A stretch of DNA of 20,013 bases from Planctomycetota bacterium (GTDB taxonomy: Bacteria; Planctomycetota; JAMOSO01): positions 1 through 20,013 of the forward strand of contig JAMOSO010000002.1 in assembly GCA_027063065.1 (NCBI GenBank), given 5' to 3'. A program made the position numbers and the translations under genes. Below, piece after piece: positions 1-7,970 of the stretch (the stretch's first letter is position 1; the number at the start of each line of letters is the position of its first letter). The notes under the pieces were generated by a model, which was not told where the DNA came from, ran no database searches, and worked only from the letters and a program-made list of their open reading frames with translations.

Positions 1-1
1 T

Positions 2-1279
2 TTTATTTTTCCACTTAGTTTGTCTGCAAGTTCAGATGCGACAATTACAGTAGATTATTATCAAAGTGGTGGTGATGCCGATTCATCGGATTTTTCTAAT
101 GCTCTTACAGGTACTGTAACATTTGATCCAGGTGTAATTAGTAAAGATATTATCTTTGATATAGTTGATGATGGTTTAGAAGAAGACCCTGAAACATTAA
201 CAATTAGTATAACTAATGTCAGTGGAGCTTCAGCTACAATAGTAAATGCTACAGCAAGCGGGTTAATAGACGATTCTGATATACCGTTAGGTATTTCTTT
301 ACACCCTGGAGATGGAGCAGAGACTTTAGGTATCGCTAATGTGCCGATTACTTTATATCCGCCTCGATCAATAACAGTTACAGTTGATTGGGCAACAACT
401 GATGATGTTGCAATTTCTCCGTCTGATTATATTTCAGCATCTGGAACAGTAACTTTTGCTCCAGGTGAATCTGAAAAAATGATTGATATTGTTGTAGTAG
501 ATACTCCAGATGATATAGAATTGCCAGAAACTTTTAACGTAAGTTTAAGCAATCCAGTAGGTGCATCGTTGGCAAGTTCTACAGCTAGTGTTGCAATTTT
601 TGAGACTGCGATAACTATTAGTGATATAACAGTAGACGAATCAGTAGGTAATGCTGAGTTTGCTGTTACATTTAGTCGTGCAATTAATACAACAGCAACA
701 ATTACTTTGGCCACGGTTGATGGCACAGCTATCGAAGGTGTAGATTATATTACAAGTAGTATTTCTTTAGAGTGGGCTCCAGGAGTAAGTGAAACCAAAA
801 CATTTAGCGTGCCTATTTTAGATGACGACCTATCTGAGCCATCTAAAGTATTTAATGTATTATTTGTGGATGATAATCAACAATCAGCATTACGTACAGA
901 TCATTTAGACAAAGGGGTAAGGTTAGCTCAGGCTACTATTACTGATAGTGATACAGGAACGGTTGAAATTAATATTGATGAGGTAAATATTTATAGAACT
1001 AAAGCACCAGGTCCATTGGGTTTTCATGTAAGTTTATCTATGCCAGCATTAACAACTGTTACAATTGATTATGTTACAAACAATGGGACTGCTCTGGCTG
1101 GGAGTGATTATGTGTCTAGCTCTGGTAGCGTATCGTTTGCTCCAGGAGAAACATTAAAACAAATACCTATTACCATAATTGATGATGGTGTTAATGATGG
1201 TATGGAGTATTTTTTCTGTAAATATAAGCAATCCTATCGGAGCGTCTGCTACTATTGTCAATGCAATAGGAAAAGGTGA
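2..1279 (+). CDS. Secreted Calx-beta repeat protein, 5' part (partial, then frameshifted)
   Basis: The reading frame is open to the left edge, so the true start and any signal peptide lie outside the window; the TTG at 20 is not a credible start because domain sequence already precedes it. The translation is a chain of Calx-beta domains, beta-sandwich units common in bacterial adhesins that often bind calcium. Repeating motifs are VTVDWATTD or VTIDYVTNNGTA, then DY(I/V)SxSGxVxFAPGE, then an acidic IxDDxxxE and a closing VxLSNPxGAS strand. I count three full units, a partial first unit and most of a fourth. The frame ends at TGA 1277-1279, but the last 20 or so residues are out-of-frame translation: after the T run at 1210-1215 the expected strand continues in the +1 frame (next entry). 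The phrase GASATIVNA occurs in unit 1 and again just after the break in the other frame, which shows both halves were one protein. Product localisation (extracellular or cell surface) is inferred from the domain type. Confidence 0.8.
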   Translation, partial: FIFPLSLSASSDATITVDYYQSGGDADSSDFSNALTGTVTFDPGVISKDIIFDIVDDGLEEDPETLTISITNVSGASATIVNATASGLIDDSDIPLGISLHPGDGAETLGIANVPITLYPPRSITVTVDWATTDDVAISPSDYISASGTVTFAPGESEKMIDIVVVDTPDDIELPETFNVSLSNPVGASLASSTASVAIFETAITISDITVDESVGNAEFAVTFSRAINTTATITLATVDGTAIEGVDYITSSISLEWAPGVSETKTFSVPILDDDLSEPSKVFNVLFVDDNQQSALRTDHLDKGVRLAQATITDSDTGTVEINIDEVNIYRTKAPGPLGFHVSLSMPALTTVTIDYVTNNGTALAGSDYVSSSGSVSFAPGETLKQIPITIIDDGVNDGMEYFFCKYKQSYRSVCYYCQCNRKR

Positions 1280-3476
1280 TATAAAGGATCCTAGCATTTT
1301 TAATATTTCATCTATAACTCCTTCTAGTCCAGTAGAGGGTGATACTGTAACTGTTAGAGTAGAATTGCAAGATCCTGATTCTGGTTTGCCACAAGCACCA
1401 GGATTTGATATTAGTGTAAATTATCAGCTTACTGATGATTCTGCTGTTGTTGCCAGTGATCTTTCGGGAACAAGTACAGCTACATTAAACTTTGCACCTA
1501 CAGATACTTATGTAGAGTTTAACATAAATATATTAGACGATAGTTTAATAGAGGGTGAAGAAATATTTAATATTATATTAAGCTCTCCCGTACCAAGTGA
1601 ATTTGTAACTGGAATAGCTAAACAAATAACTATTAAAGATAATGATTTTAGCACATCTGTAGTGCGTTCAGTGCCAGCATCCATTTACGTTTCCACTATA
1701 GGTTCTGATACTAATGATGGCTTAAGCATTGGCTCTGCAGTGGCTTCGTTGAGTAGTGCCTTATCATTAGCAATTCCCGGTGATGTAATAAGATTAGCAC
1801 CTGGTGTATACACTAGTGAAAAACCATTAATATTGACTTGTGGTAATATTACTATTATGGGCGCAGATCCAAAATTAGGTGCTGCGACAGTTATTGATTT
1901 GGCTGGTTTTACATCAACATATATTGCAGATTCAGACACCACTACTTTGAAGGCCTTGAATATTACTAATATATCTTTTATAAACGGCAATAATGTTAGA
2001 GGTTTAGGGGCAGTGTTTAATTTTAGCCATGGTACTGAGTTAAATATTAATAATTGTGTGTTTAAACATAATTATGCCTTACAAGGTGGTGCTATTGCTG
2101 TGATGGGATATGATTCAATTTTAAACCTAGAGGGTTCTGTCTTTGATGATAACACAGCTACAGATGCAAATAATAATTTAGGTGGTGCATTATATTTACA
2201 GACAACAAATCAAAAACATAAGATTGTTAATACAATATTTAAAAATAATTCAGCTAGCCATGGAGGAGCTATTTATAGTTCTGATTCTGTCGCAGAAATA
2301 AATGGATGTAAGTTCTTTAAAAATATGGCTACAGTAGACGGTGGTGCTATTGCATTATCAGCTCATGTAGATACATTTGAAGTTAATGCATCTATATTTA
2401 TTAAAAATAATGCTGATCATAGTGGCGGAGCTGTAGCTTCTAAAGCGTTCGCCAAATTTATTAATTGTAATTTTGTTGCTAATACTGCCGCAGTGGATGG
2501 TGGAGCAATTTATTTTGCTGATGAAGGTGATTGCGATGTGCGCAATTCTATTTTATATGATAATGCAGCTAATAGACTTGCAAATGATTTGTCAATTAAT
2601 TCTAGCTTAACAGTAGTACCAGTTATTAATGTGATTAATAATATTTTAAGTGTTGGATTAGGTGTTAAATTTGTAGACAGTAGCAATAGTGTAATAGATC
2701 CATTATTTAAAGAGTTGGATACGGTCAATAATATTTATGATTTAAGACTGCAGGATACTTCAACCGCGATAGGAATGGCCGATGCCTACCATTCATTGCG
2801 TAGTTTTAATGGAGCATTAAGAGTTTCGCCAGCCGATATAGGAGCTTATGAGTCAAATCTGCCAGTCGTAGAATTTGATATTCCAGTTGGTAGTGCTCCA
2901 GAAGATTATGTAATGATTTCTCCAGTTGAAGTTCAAGGTGCAGGTTCTTTATTAAATCAGTTAGAAAGCCAATTAGGTCCGTATGGTGATTTGACTGCTT
3001 ATAGATTGTTTCAGTGGGATCCTTTGACACAGCAGTATTTGGAAGGTCCTGCTATACCCGGTATGACAAATAATGAGGCAATGGGAGCTCAGGCATTATG
3101 GTTAATATCGCGTGAACCTATTAAATTGCATTTTACAGGCGAGGCACCAAATGGATATACCAGTGTAGTCAAAACTTTAAGTAGTGGTTGGAATATGCTG
3201 GGTATACCATTTACTGATGGCAATATGAAGGCAGGAGATATTATCAAGGTACAAAATTCACATGGCGTTTATGTGAGTTTTGATTCTACTCAGGCAAATC
3301 CAGATAAAAATGGTGAATACAACGACACTATTGCAAATGATGCTTTATATAGTTGGGATGAAAATATTAAACAGTATGTTGATATTAAATTTGAGAATTT
3401 AAAACCTGGACAAGGAATATGGTTGTATAATGTAACATCAAAAGACGTTGTGGTGTTATTTTCGACAGGTGATTAA
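1179..3476 (+). CDS. Calx-beta / beta-helix surface protein, 3' part (separated by a frameshift)
   Basis: This is the continuation of the preceding gene in another frame; homologous sequence resumes at about 1216 (SVNISNPIGAS), so the ATG at 1179 is only the first formal start. Order of parts: the end of Calx-beta unit 4; a further Calx-beta unit (about 1315-1650) ending ITIKDND; a pectate-lyase-like entry module (YVSTIGSDTNDG ... GDVIRLAPGVY) at about 1685-1820; then a right-handed beta-helix with six GGA(I/L/V) turns at 2085, 2181, 2262, 2340, 2424 and 2499, alternating with FxxN(x)A strands, much like chlamydial Pmp repeats. The C-terminal 200 residues form another beta-rich module with SGWNMLGIPF, a LYSWDENIKQY strand and PGQGIWLY, a pattern I associate with C-terminal modules of large secreted proteins; I cannot name a family. 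No sortase motif or hydrophobic anchor is visible. It ends in TAA just before a hairpin terminator. Confidence 0.8.
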   Translation: MMMVLMMVWSIFSVNISNPIGASATIVNAIGKGDIKDPSIFNISSITPSSPVEGDTVTVRVELQDPDSGLPQAPGFDISVNYQLTDDSAVVASDLSGTSTATLNFAPTDTYVEFNINILDDSLIEGEEIFNIILSSPVPSEFVTGIAKQITIKDNDFSTSVVRSVPASIYVSTIGSDTNDGLSIGSAVASLSSALSLAIPGDVIRLAPGVYTSEKPLILTCGNITIMGADPKLGAATVIDLAGFTSTYIADSDTTTLKALNITNISFINGNNVRGLGAVFNFSHGTELNINNCVFKHNYALQGGAIAVMGYDSILNLEGSVFDDNTATDANNNLGGALYLQTTNQKHKIVNTIFKNNSASHGGAIYSSDSVAEINGCKFFKNMATVDGGAIALSAHVDTFEVNASIFIKNNADHSGGAVASKAFAKFINCNFVANTAAVDGGAIYFADEGDCDVRNSILYDNAANRLANDLSINSSLTVVPVINVINNILSVGLGVKFVDSSNSVIDPLFKELDTVNNIYDLRLQDTSTAIGMADAYHSLRSFNGALRVSPADIGAYESNLPVVEFDIPVGSAPEDYVMISPVEVQGAGSLLNQLESQLGPYGDLTAYRLFQWDPLTQQYLEGPAIPGMTNNEAMGAQALWLISREPIKLHFTGEAPNGYTSVVKTLSSGWNMLGIPFTDGNMKAGDIIKVQNSHGVYVSFDSTQANPDKNGEYNDTIANDALYSWDENIKQYVDIKFENLKPGQGIWLYNVTSKDVVVLFSTGD
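2085..2510 (+). repeat. Beta-helix GGAI/FxxN protein repeats
   Basis: Six coding repeats begin with codons for Gly-Gly-Ala plus a hydrophobic residue at 2085, 2181, 2262, 2340, 2424 and 2499. Spacing is 75-96 bases, about 25-32 residues per coil. Between them are strands such as FKHNYA, FDDNTA, FKNNSA, FIKNNA and FVANTA. The repeats are diverged at DNA level, so this is an old protein-level repeat and not a recent tandem duplication. Confidence 0.75.
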
Positions 3477-3484
3477 TAAATTAT

Positions 3485-3520
3485 AAATAACCAAATGCTT
3501 TAAATGGTGTTTGGTTATTT
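3485..3520. terminator. Bidirectional hairpin terminator between convergent genes
   Basis: A perfect 11-bp inverted repeat, AAATAACCAAA at 3485-3495 and TTTGGTTATTT at 3510-3520, encloses a 14-base loop. It begins eight bases after the plus-strand gene stop and overlaps the stop codon of the convergent tldE gene. Reading leftwards the stem is followed by a T-rich tract; on the plus strand the T tract is weaker. It probably ends transcription from both sides. Confidence 0.7.
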
Positions 3521-4819
3521 TGCTTTACCTGATATAGATAGGTTGTCTACTAGCATATATGGCAGTAAACTAGAACCGTTTAATTCTTGTTCTGTGGATA
3601 GACCAACAATTTGATTGCCAAATTCATAAATATTACCAGCTAGCATTGCATCTTTCACACGCCCAATTATTTGGCCGTTTTCTACAATAAAACCTAAGCT
3701 AATATTAACAGAAAATTCTCCTGCTAATGAATTGCCTTGTCCTTCTCCTAGTATGTTTTCTACAATGATAGCTTTTGGAAATTGTGTATATATTTCTTGT
3801 AAGCTCATATCTCCAGGCTCTAATACTAGATTGGAGATATCAATATTTGGTTGTGAACTAAAACTTCTGGTTGCATTTCCTGTGGCAGTTGTTTGGCATT
3901 GGTTAGCTGTTTGTAAATCATATAGATGTGTTTTTAGTATACCGTTTTTGACTAAATATTTTTTAAAAACTTCTGTACCTTCCATATCAAATTGACAACT
4001 GCCGTATGCAAAATCAATACTGGGATCATCAATTAAATTTATCATTGGTGATATTATTTGTTTTTCAAGTTTATTGCCTAAGGGGGATATCCCTTTTTGT
4101 ACTGTTTTGCCATTGATTCCCTGAATTATCATTCTCATGAGCATTCTTACAGCACGAGGAGTAAAGATTACAGGTAGTTTTTCTGTTTTAGCCGTAATAT
4201 TAATTTGGCTTAAACGATAAAGATTTGAAATTTTATCTATTATTTTTTGCGTGTCATTTTGGTATGATGCCGAACTAACACCACTAGACAACATAAGCAT
4301 ACCATTATTATCTACTTTTAAGATATCGGCAAATAGACTAAATCCTGAATCTAAACTTTTTAAATATAACCCAGATGAGTTTAATATTTGTGTATGGGCA
4401 ATACCAGAACTGGTTTGAGTGTTTATTTTTAAGCTTGAATCTAATTGTTTTAAATTTTCAATGATTATTTGGCAATTTTTTAACAAAATTTCATCAGTTA
4501 ATTTGTTTATATTGTCATCAAAAATTAAAGTTTTAGTTGGTTTGCAAGAATCTGGAAATTGTATATAAGCTTTCTTACCAAACTTAGCACTTACAATGGC
4601 TTGATTAATTAACCTGTCGATATTTTTTAAATTTGTTGTAGCTGCAAAACCTATTTTACCTTCTTTAATAATTCTTAGCCCTATACCACTAGTTTCATTG
4701 GTAGATATGGTTTTTAATGAATTATTTTCAAAATGAAAACTTTTGCTTAAATTAGAACTGTGTATAATTTCGTATTCAATATTCAATGGTCTTAGCCGAT
4801 TAGCAAGTTTATATAGCAT
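3515..4819 (-). CDS. tldE: TldE/PmbA family protein, non-catalytic TldD partner
   Basis: A 434-residue homologue of TldE (PmbA). In characterised systems TldD and TldE form a heterodimeric zinc protease that matures peptides such as microcin B17 and degrades unfolded peptides or the CcdA antitoxin; TldE lacks the metal site. Here the protein has the family layout: an N-terminal segment with GIGLRIIKEGKIGFAATTNL, a central region, and the conserved C-terminal barrel part (GTEVFKKYLVKNGILKTHLYD, TGNATRS, ENILGEGQGNSLAGEFSVNISLGFIVENG). No HExxxH motif is present, as expected for the E subunit. The ATG directly follows the tldD TAA, and a strong GGAGG lies 7 bases upstream inside the end of tldD, so the two are translationally coupled. 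The gene ends in the shared terminator at 3485-3520. Confidence 0.92.
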   Translation of the reverse strand: MLYKLANRLRPLNIEYEIIHSSNLSKSFHFENNSLKTISTNETSGIGLRIIKEGKIGFAATTNLKNIDRLINQAIVSAKFGKKAYIQFPDSCKPTKTLIFDDNINKLTDEILLKNCQIIIENLKQLDSSLKINTQTSSGIAHTQILNSSGLYLKSLDSGFSLFADILKVDNNGMLMLSSGVSSASYQNDTQKIIDKISNLYRLSQINITAKTEKLPVIFTPRAVRMLMRMIIQGINGKTVQKGISPLGNKLEKQIISPMINLIDDPSIDFAYGSCQFDMEGTEVFKKYLVKNGILKTHLYDLQTANQCQTTATGNATRSFSSQPNIDISNLVLEPGDMSLQEIYTQFPKAIIVENILGEGQGNSLAGEFSVNISLGFIVENGQIIGRVKDAMLAGNIYEFGNQIVGLSTEQELNGSSLLPYMLVDNLSISGKAK

Positions 4820-6193
4820 TTAACGACCTCCAATAACAACGTTTTTAATTTTTATATGCGGAGCTCCACAACTTACACGCAAAGGGCTTTGACCTGCTTT
4901 ACCACAGCCACCCATTCCGCCAAATAAAGTAAGATCGTTACCAATTAACTCTATATTTTTGAGTGTTTCAAATACATTGCCAGTTAGCACTATATCACGA
5001 CATCGTTTGCCAATTTTGCCATTGGTTATATTAAATGCTTCTTCAGCGGAAAAGGTAAACATTTCGGTATTTGTTTGTCCACCTAAGCTACCTTTTGCAT
5101 ATATGGCTTGATTGCAAGAGTCAAGCATTTCGTCAAGGTTAGAATTACCATTGTCGATAAATGTGTTGGACATTCTCACTATAGGGTGGTGTGCATAGTT
5201 GATGGCGCGTCCATTACCTGTAGGAGATTCGTTCATAGCGGTAGCTGTTTCTAATGAGTGTAAACGTCCTGTAAGTATGCCATTTGTAATTAAGTTGGTG
5301 CGTTGCGCTTTAACGCCTTGTGAGTCATATATGTAGCTTCCAGCTTCATCAGTTAAACTAGCATCATCAATTACATTTAATTCATCAGATCCAAATTGTT
5401 TGCCGAGTCGCATGAGGTTAGCAAAGTCTGGGTTTTCGTAAATAAAATCAGCTTCACTTAGATGTCCAAAAGCTTCGTGTATAAAAACGCCTGCTAATTT
5501 TGGATCTAATATGACATCATAGGTATCTGCTTTGATAGGTTTTGCCTTTAATTGCTCAATTGCGCGTTTACATACTTGCTCGCATTCTATTTCTAAATTT
5601 TTAACAATTTCAAATCCGCGTAAATCGCCAACGCTATGATAGGCATTTTGCACATCATTGGCTTTTCTAGCTTGAGCAGATAAAGATAAACCGCAAAATT
5701 TATTAATTGTTTCTATTTCGGCTCCTTCAGAATTACAAAATATATGCTTTGAACACCTATCATTATAAGATACAGAAGAGCTAGTGATAGATTTGTGTGA
5801 CAATAAAATTTTATTATAAGCGTTAATTAAATTATGTTTTTCGTCAATTGAAATATTAGAAAAATCTACCCCAGTTCCTTCATGGGTTTTATCTTTTAGA
5901 TTTGGGATATTTGTAATATATTCATGACCTTTACCTGTTATTTTCACTGCGGCTTCGGCTTGTTTGCAGGCTATTTTTGCGTAGCGACCTATATCTTGGA
6001 TGTTGTTAAACGAGGCAAATCCCCACCGGCCTTTAATTAATACTCTTATTGAGCCGCCAACGGCTGATGTTTCACCAATTGATTCTAATTGGGAACCACG
6101 ATAATAAATACGATTACCCAATCCTTCTTGAATTCTTATTTCAAAATAGTCGGCTTTTATATGTTGTTTAGCTAGTTTTATATATTTTTGCAT
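4820..6193 (-). CDS. tldD: Zinc metalloprotease TldD
   Basis: A 457-residue TldD. The catalytic zinc motif HEAFGH is at residues 239-244 (His239, Glu240, His244), and the third ligand of the family corresponds to Cys430 in the C-terminal GGCGKAGQ segment, matching the position of Cys454 in E. coli TldD. The N-terminal half has the usual SIRVLIKGRWGFAS strand and the end is IKNVVIGGR, typical of the family. With TldE it forms a cytoplasmic protease that cuts unstructured peptides threaded into a sealed chamber. It is the first gene of a two-gene operon; no microcin or RiPP precursor is visible beside it, so a general peptide-turnover role is more likely than dedicated maturation. The ATG at 6193 gives the normal N-terminus, but no clear Shine-Dalgarno or promoter is seen in the 60 bases between it and the upstream terminator. 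Confidence 0.93.
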   Translation of the reverse strand: MQKYIKLAKQHIKADYFEIRIQEGLGNRIYYRGSQLESIGETSAVGGSIRVLIKGRWGFASFNNIQDIGRYAKIACKQAEAAVKITGKGHEYITNIPNLKDKTHEGTGVDFSNISIDEKHNLINAYNKILLSHKSITSSSVSYNDRCSKHIFCNSEGAEIETINKFCGLSLSAQARKANDVQNAYHSVGDLRGFEIVKNLEIECEQVCKRAIEQLKAKPIKADTYDVILDPKLAGVFIHEAFGHLSEADFIYENPDFANLMRLGKQFGSDELNVIDDASLTDEAGSYIYDSQGVKAQRTNLITNGILTGRLHSLETATAMNESPTGNGRAINYAHHPIVRMSNTFIDNGNSNLDEMLDSCNQAIYAKGSLGGQTNTEMFTFSAEEAFNITNGKIGKRCRDIVLTGNVFETLKNIELIGNDLTLFGGMGGCGKAGQSPLRVSCGAPHIKIKNVVIGGR

Positions 6194-6252
6194 AGATTTA
6201 CTTATCGGGCTATTTTAATTACAAGTTTAATCAATCTATGTTTTTATGACAT

Positions 6253-6286
6253 AAAAAGGCTCAGATTATTAGTCCGAGCCTTTTTT
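6253..6286 (-). terminator. Rho-independent terminator of the hcp operon
   Basis: AAAAAGGCTC at 6253-6262 pairs with GAGCCTTTTT at 6276-6285, with a 13-base intervening segment that can form two more pairs. Reading on the minus strand it follows the hcp stop (6298) by about 12 bases and ends in a T run. The symmetric A/T flanks allow function in both directions. It separates the hcp operon from tldD. Confidence 0.85.
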
Positions 6287-6297
6287 AACAGAATGTT

Positions 6298-7617
6298 TTA
6301 ACCAATTAATTTTGGTAGATCTTCTTCAACTGTAGAAATTAAATGAAGATTAAAATTTTCTACTAAAAAGTTAAAGATGGCTTCATTTACAAATTGTGGA
6401 GGTCTAGGTCCAATATAGATGTTTTGAATACCTAAGCTTAGTAAAGCAAACAAAATTAACACAGCTTTTTGCTCCATCCACATTAATGAAATTGCAATTG
6501 GTAAATCGTTTACTGCAATACCTGTTGCTTCGGATAAAGCTAAGGCGATTTGCACTGCACCATTAGAATCATTACATTGGCCTAAATCTAAGTATCGAGG
6601 AATTTCAGTACCAGGAACATTGCCAAAGTCTAAATCATTAAAACGAAATTTACCACAAGAGCTAGTGATGATAACTGTTGTTTCTGGCAATTGTTTTGCC
6701 ATTTCGCGATAGTAATCACGTCCTTTTCCTGGGGCATCACAACCTGCCATAACGATAAATTTAGTTATTTTGCCACTGTTAATAGCTTCTAAGATTTGAG
6801 GTGCTAAACTTAAAATAGTTTTATAGTTATGACCAGTGGTTAAGGTATCTTCAGAGTCAAAGCCTTGAATGTCATCACAAGCTAAGGCAGTTTTTATTAC
6901 TTCACTATAATCATTGCCTTCAATGTGTTTGCCTTGACTAACACCTACTTGACTAGTGGTAAATAAACGATCACAGTAGCTTGCATCGGAACGTGGTATA
7001 ACAATACAGTTAGTATTGACGACAATAGCGCCTTGCCATTTTTCAAAAAGAGCTTTTTGATCAAACCAAGCTTTTCCAATATTACCTTTTAAGTGTGAGA
7101 ATTTTTTAAGTTCTGGGTAAGCGTGCGCAGGTAACATTTCTGAGTGTGTATAAACATTAATACCTTTACCTTCTGTTTGTTCTAATAACTCTTTAAGCAT
7201 TTTTAAGTCGTGGCCTGATACCAATATTCCTTTACCTTCTGCTTTATTTTGAGTTACTGTTACTGGAGTAGGCACACCTAATTTGTTATGGTGAGCATCG
7301 GCTAAAAGTCCCATTACTTCAACTCCGGCAGTGCCTACAGCCATTAATTGCTTGATGTGTCTGTCAAAATCAAAATTTACATTTGTTAATGTAAAGTATA
7401 ATGTTTCTGCTGTCACTTTATCGACATTGCTTGTATCTGCACCTAACTGATGTGCTTGCGAACGATAAGCAGCTAAACCTTTAAGACCATAAATCATCAT
7501 ATCTTGTAAGCGAGCTAAAGTGCTATCTTTGCCACAAGTTCCTTTTTCTGCACCAGACGAACCACACCCGCCTGGGGCAGACATTTCACATTGATTACAT
7601 AACATTGCTAAATCCAT
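6298..7617 (-). CDS. hcp: Hybrid cluster protein (Hcp), short form
   Basis: A 439-residue hybrid cluster protein (prismane protein, historically hydroxylamine reductase; E. coli Hcp acts as an NO reductase and S-nitrosylase). All expected ligands of the 4Fe-2O-2S hybrid cluster can be assigned: His136 (SGHDL), Glu160 (HSEM), Cys204 (NTNC), Cys293 (MAGCD), Cys321 (SSCGKFRFND), Cys348 (LGQCND) and Glu382 (MWMEQKA). The N-terminal cluster Cys are 7, 10, 18 and 28 (CX2CX7CX9C). The protein is about 110 residues shorter than the roughly 550-residue class I/II enzymes and goes straight from the N-terminal Cys region to the later helices, the deletion that defines class III Hcp. The ATG at 7617 has a strong AAGGAG seven bases upstream. 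It is the last gene of the operon, 105 bases after the six-Cys gene, and may also have its own promoter. No adjacent hcr reductase is present, so its electron donor is unknown. Confidence 0.95.
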   Translation of the reverse strand: MDLAMLCNQCEMSAPGGCGSSGAEKGTCGKDSTLARLQDMMIYGLKGLAAYRSQAHQLGADTSNVDKVTAETLYFTLTNVNFDFDRHIKQLMAVGTAGVEVMGLLADAHHNKLGVPTPVTVTQNKAEGKGILVSGHDLKMLKELLEQTEGKGINVYTHSEMLPAHAYPELKKFSHLKGNIGKAWFDQKALFEKWQGAIVVNTNCIVIPRSDASYCDRLFTTSQVGVSQGKHIEGNDYSEVIKTALACDDIQGFDSEDTLTTGHNYKTILSLAPQILEAINSGKITKFIVMAGCDAPGKGRDYYREMAKQLPETTVIITSSCGKFRFNDLDFGNVPGTEIPRYLDLGQCNDSNGAVQIALALSEATGIAVNDLPIAISLMWMEQKAVLILFALLSLGIQNIYIGPRPPQFVNEAIFNFLVENFNLHLISTVEEDLPKLIG

Positions 7618-7652
7618 ACCTTTTCTCCTTCGTATTTAGGTACTAAAACATC

Positions 7653-7671
7653 TATTTATTTAAAATAAATA
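7653..7671. promoter_or_regulatory. AT-only palindrome in the hcp leader
   Basis: TATTTATTT and AAATAAATA flank a single A in the 105-base gap before hcp. It could be a regulator site or a weak hairpin. In such AT-rich DNA it may also be chance, and I do not see a convincing -35/-10 pair with it. It does not match the usual FNR half-site TTGAT. Confidence 0.25.
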
Positions 7672-7722
7672 ATTCTAAAAAATTTATGTGTAAAAACTAT
7701 ATTAATATTGTATTCCCGAAGT

Positions 7723-7962
7723 TTAGTAATTTATACCAGCTTCTAAAATATTTTCTGGGTCAAAAGCATGACAAGGTGTAACTCCATGTACCATACCACA
7801 GTTTTGGCATTTATGAGCAAAGGTTAACATCTCTTGCTCAGTTCCACAACTGCAGGTAAAAAATAATGGGGCGGGAAGCGCTTCTTGATCAAATCCCATT
7901 GATCTAACTTTGTCAATAATTTCTTGACCGTTGGTAAAACCTCCTGAACATCCGTCGTGCAT
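7723..7962 (-). CDS. Small six-cysteine protein, probable metal or Fe-S binder
   Basis: A 79-residue soluble protein with Cys at 5, 37, 39, 52, 55 and 64, arranged as CSCG, CQNCG and PCHAFDP. The CXC plus CXXC pattern with a nearby Cys/His suggests a zinc ribbon or small Fe-S site; this is inferred from cysteine spacing only and I do not recognise a named family with certainty. The start is well supported: TAGGAGAGATT precedes the ATG, and the TAG of this string is the stop codon of the ABC ATPase gene upstream, so the two genes are coupled. Its position between the ATPase and hcp argues for a role as a small partner, for example electron or metal carrier, in the same process. The TAA stop at 7723-7725 is followed by the longest gap in the operon. 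Confidence 0.8.
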   Translation of the reverse strand: MHDGCSGGFTNGQEIIDKVRSMGFDQEALPAPLFFTCSCGTEQEMLTFAHKCQNCGMVHGVTPCHAFDPENILEAGINY

Positions 7963-7970
7963 AATCTCTC

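Noticed and set aside
427-726. Long antisense reading frame within the Calx-beta gene
   Set aside because: Shadow of the repetitive coding sequence, with no ribosome site and no recognisable domain.
2085-2510. Possible CRISPR-like or tandem DNA repeat
   Set aside because: The periodicity is at protein level only (GGAI coils); DNA units are diverged and unequal in length.
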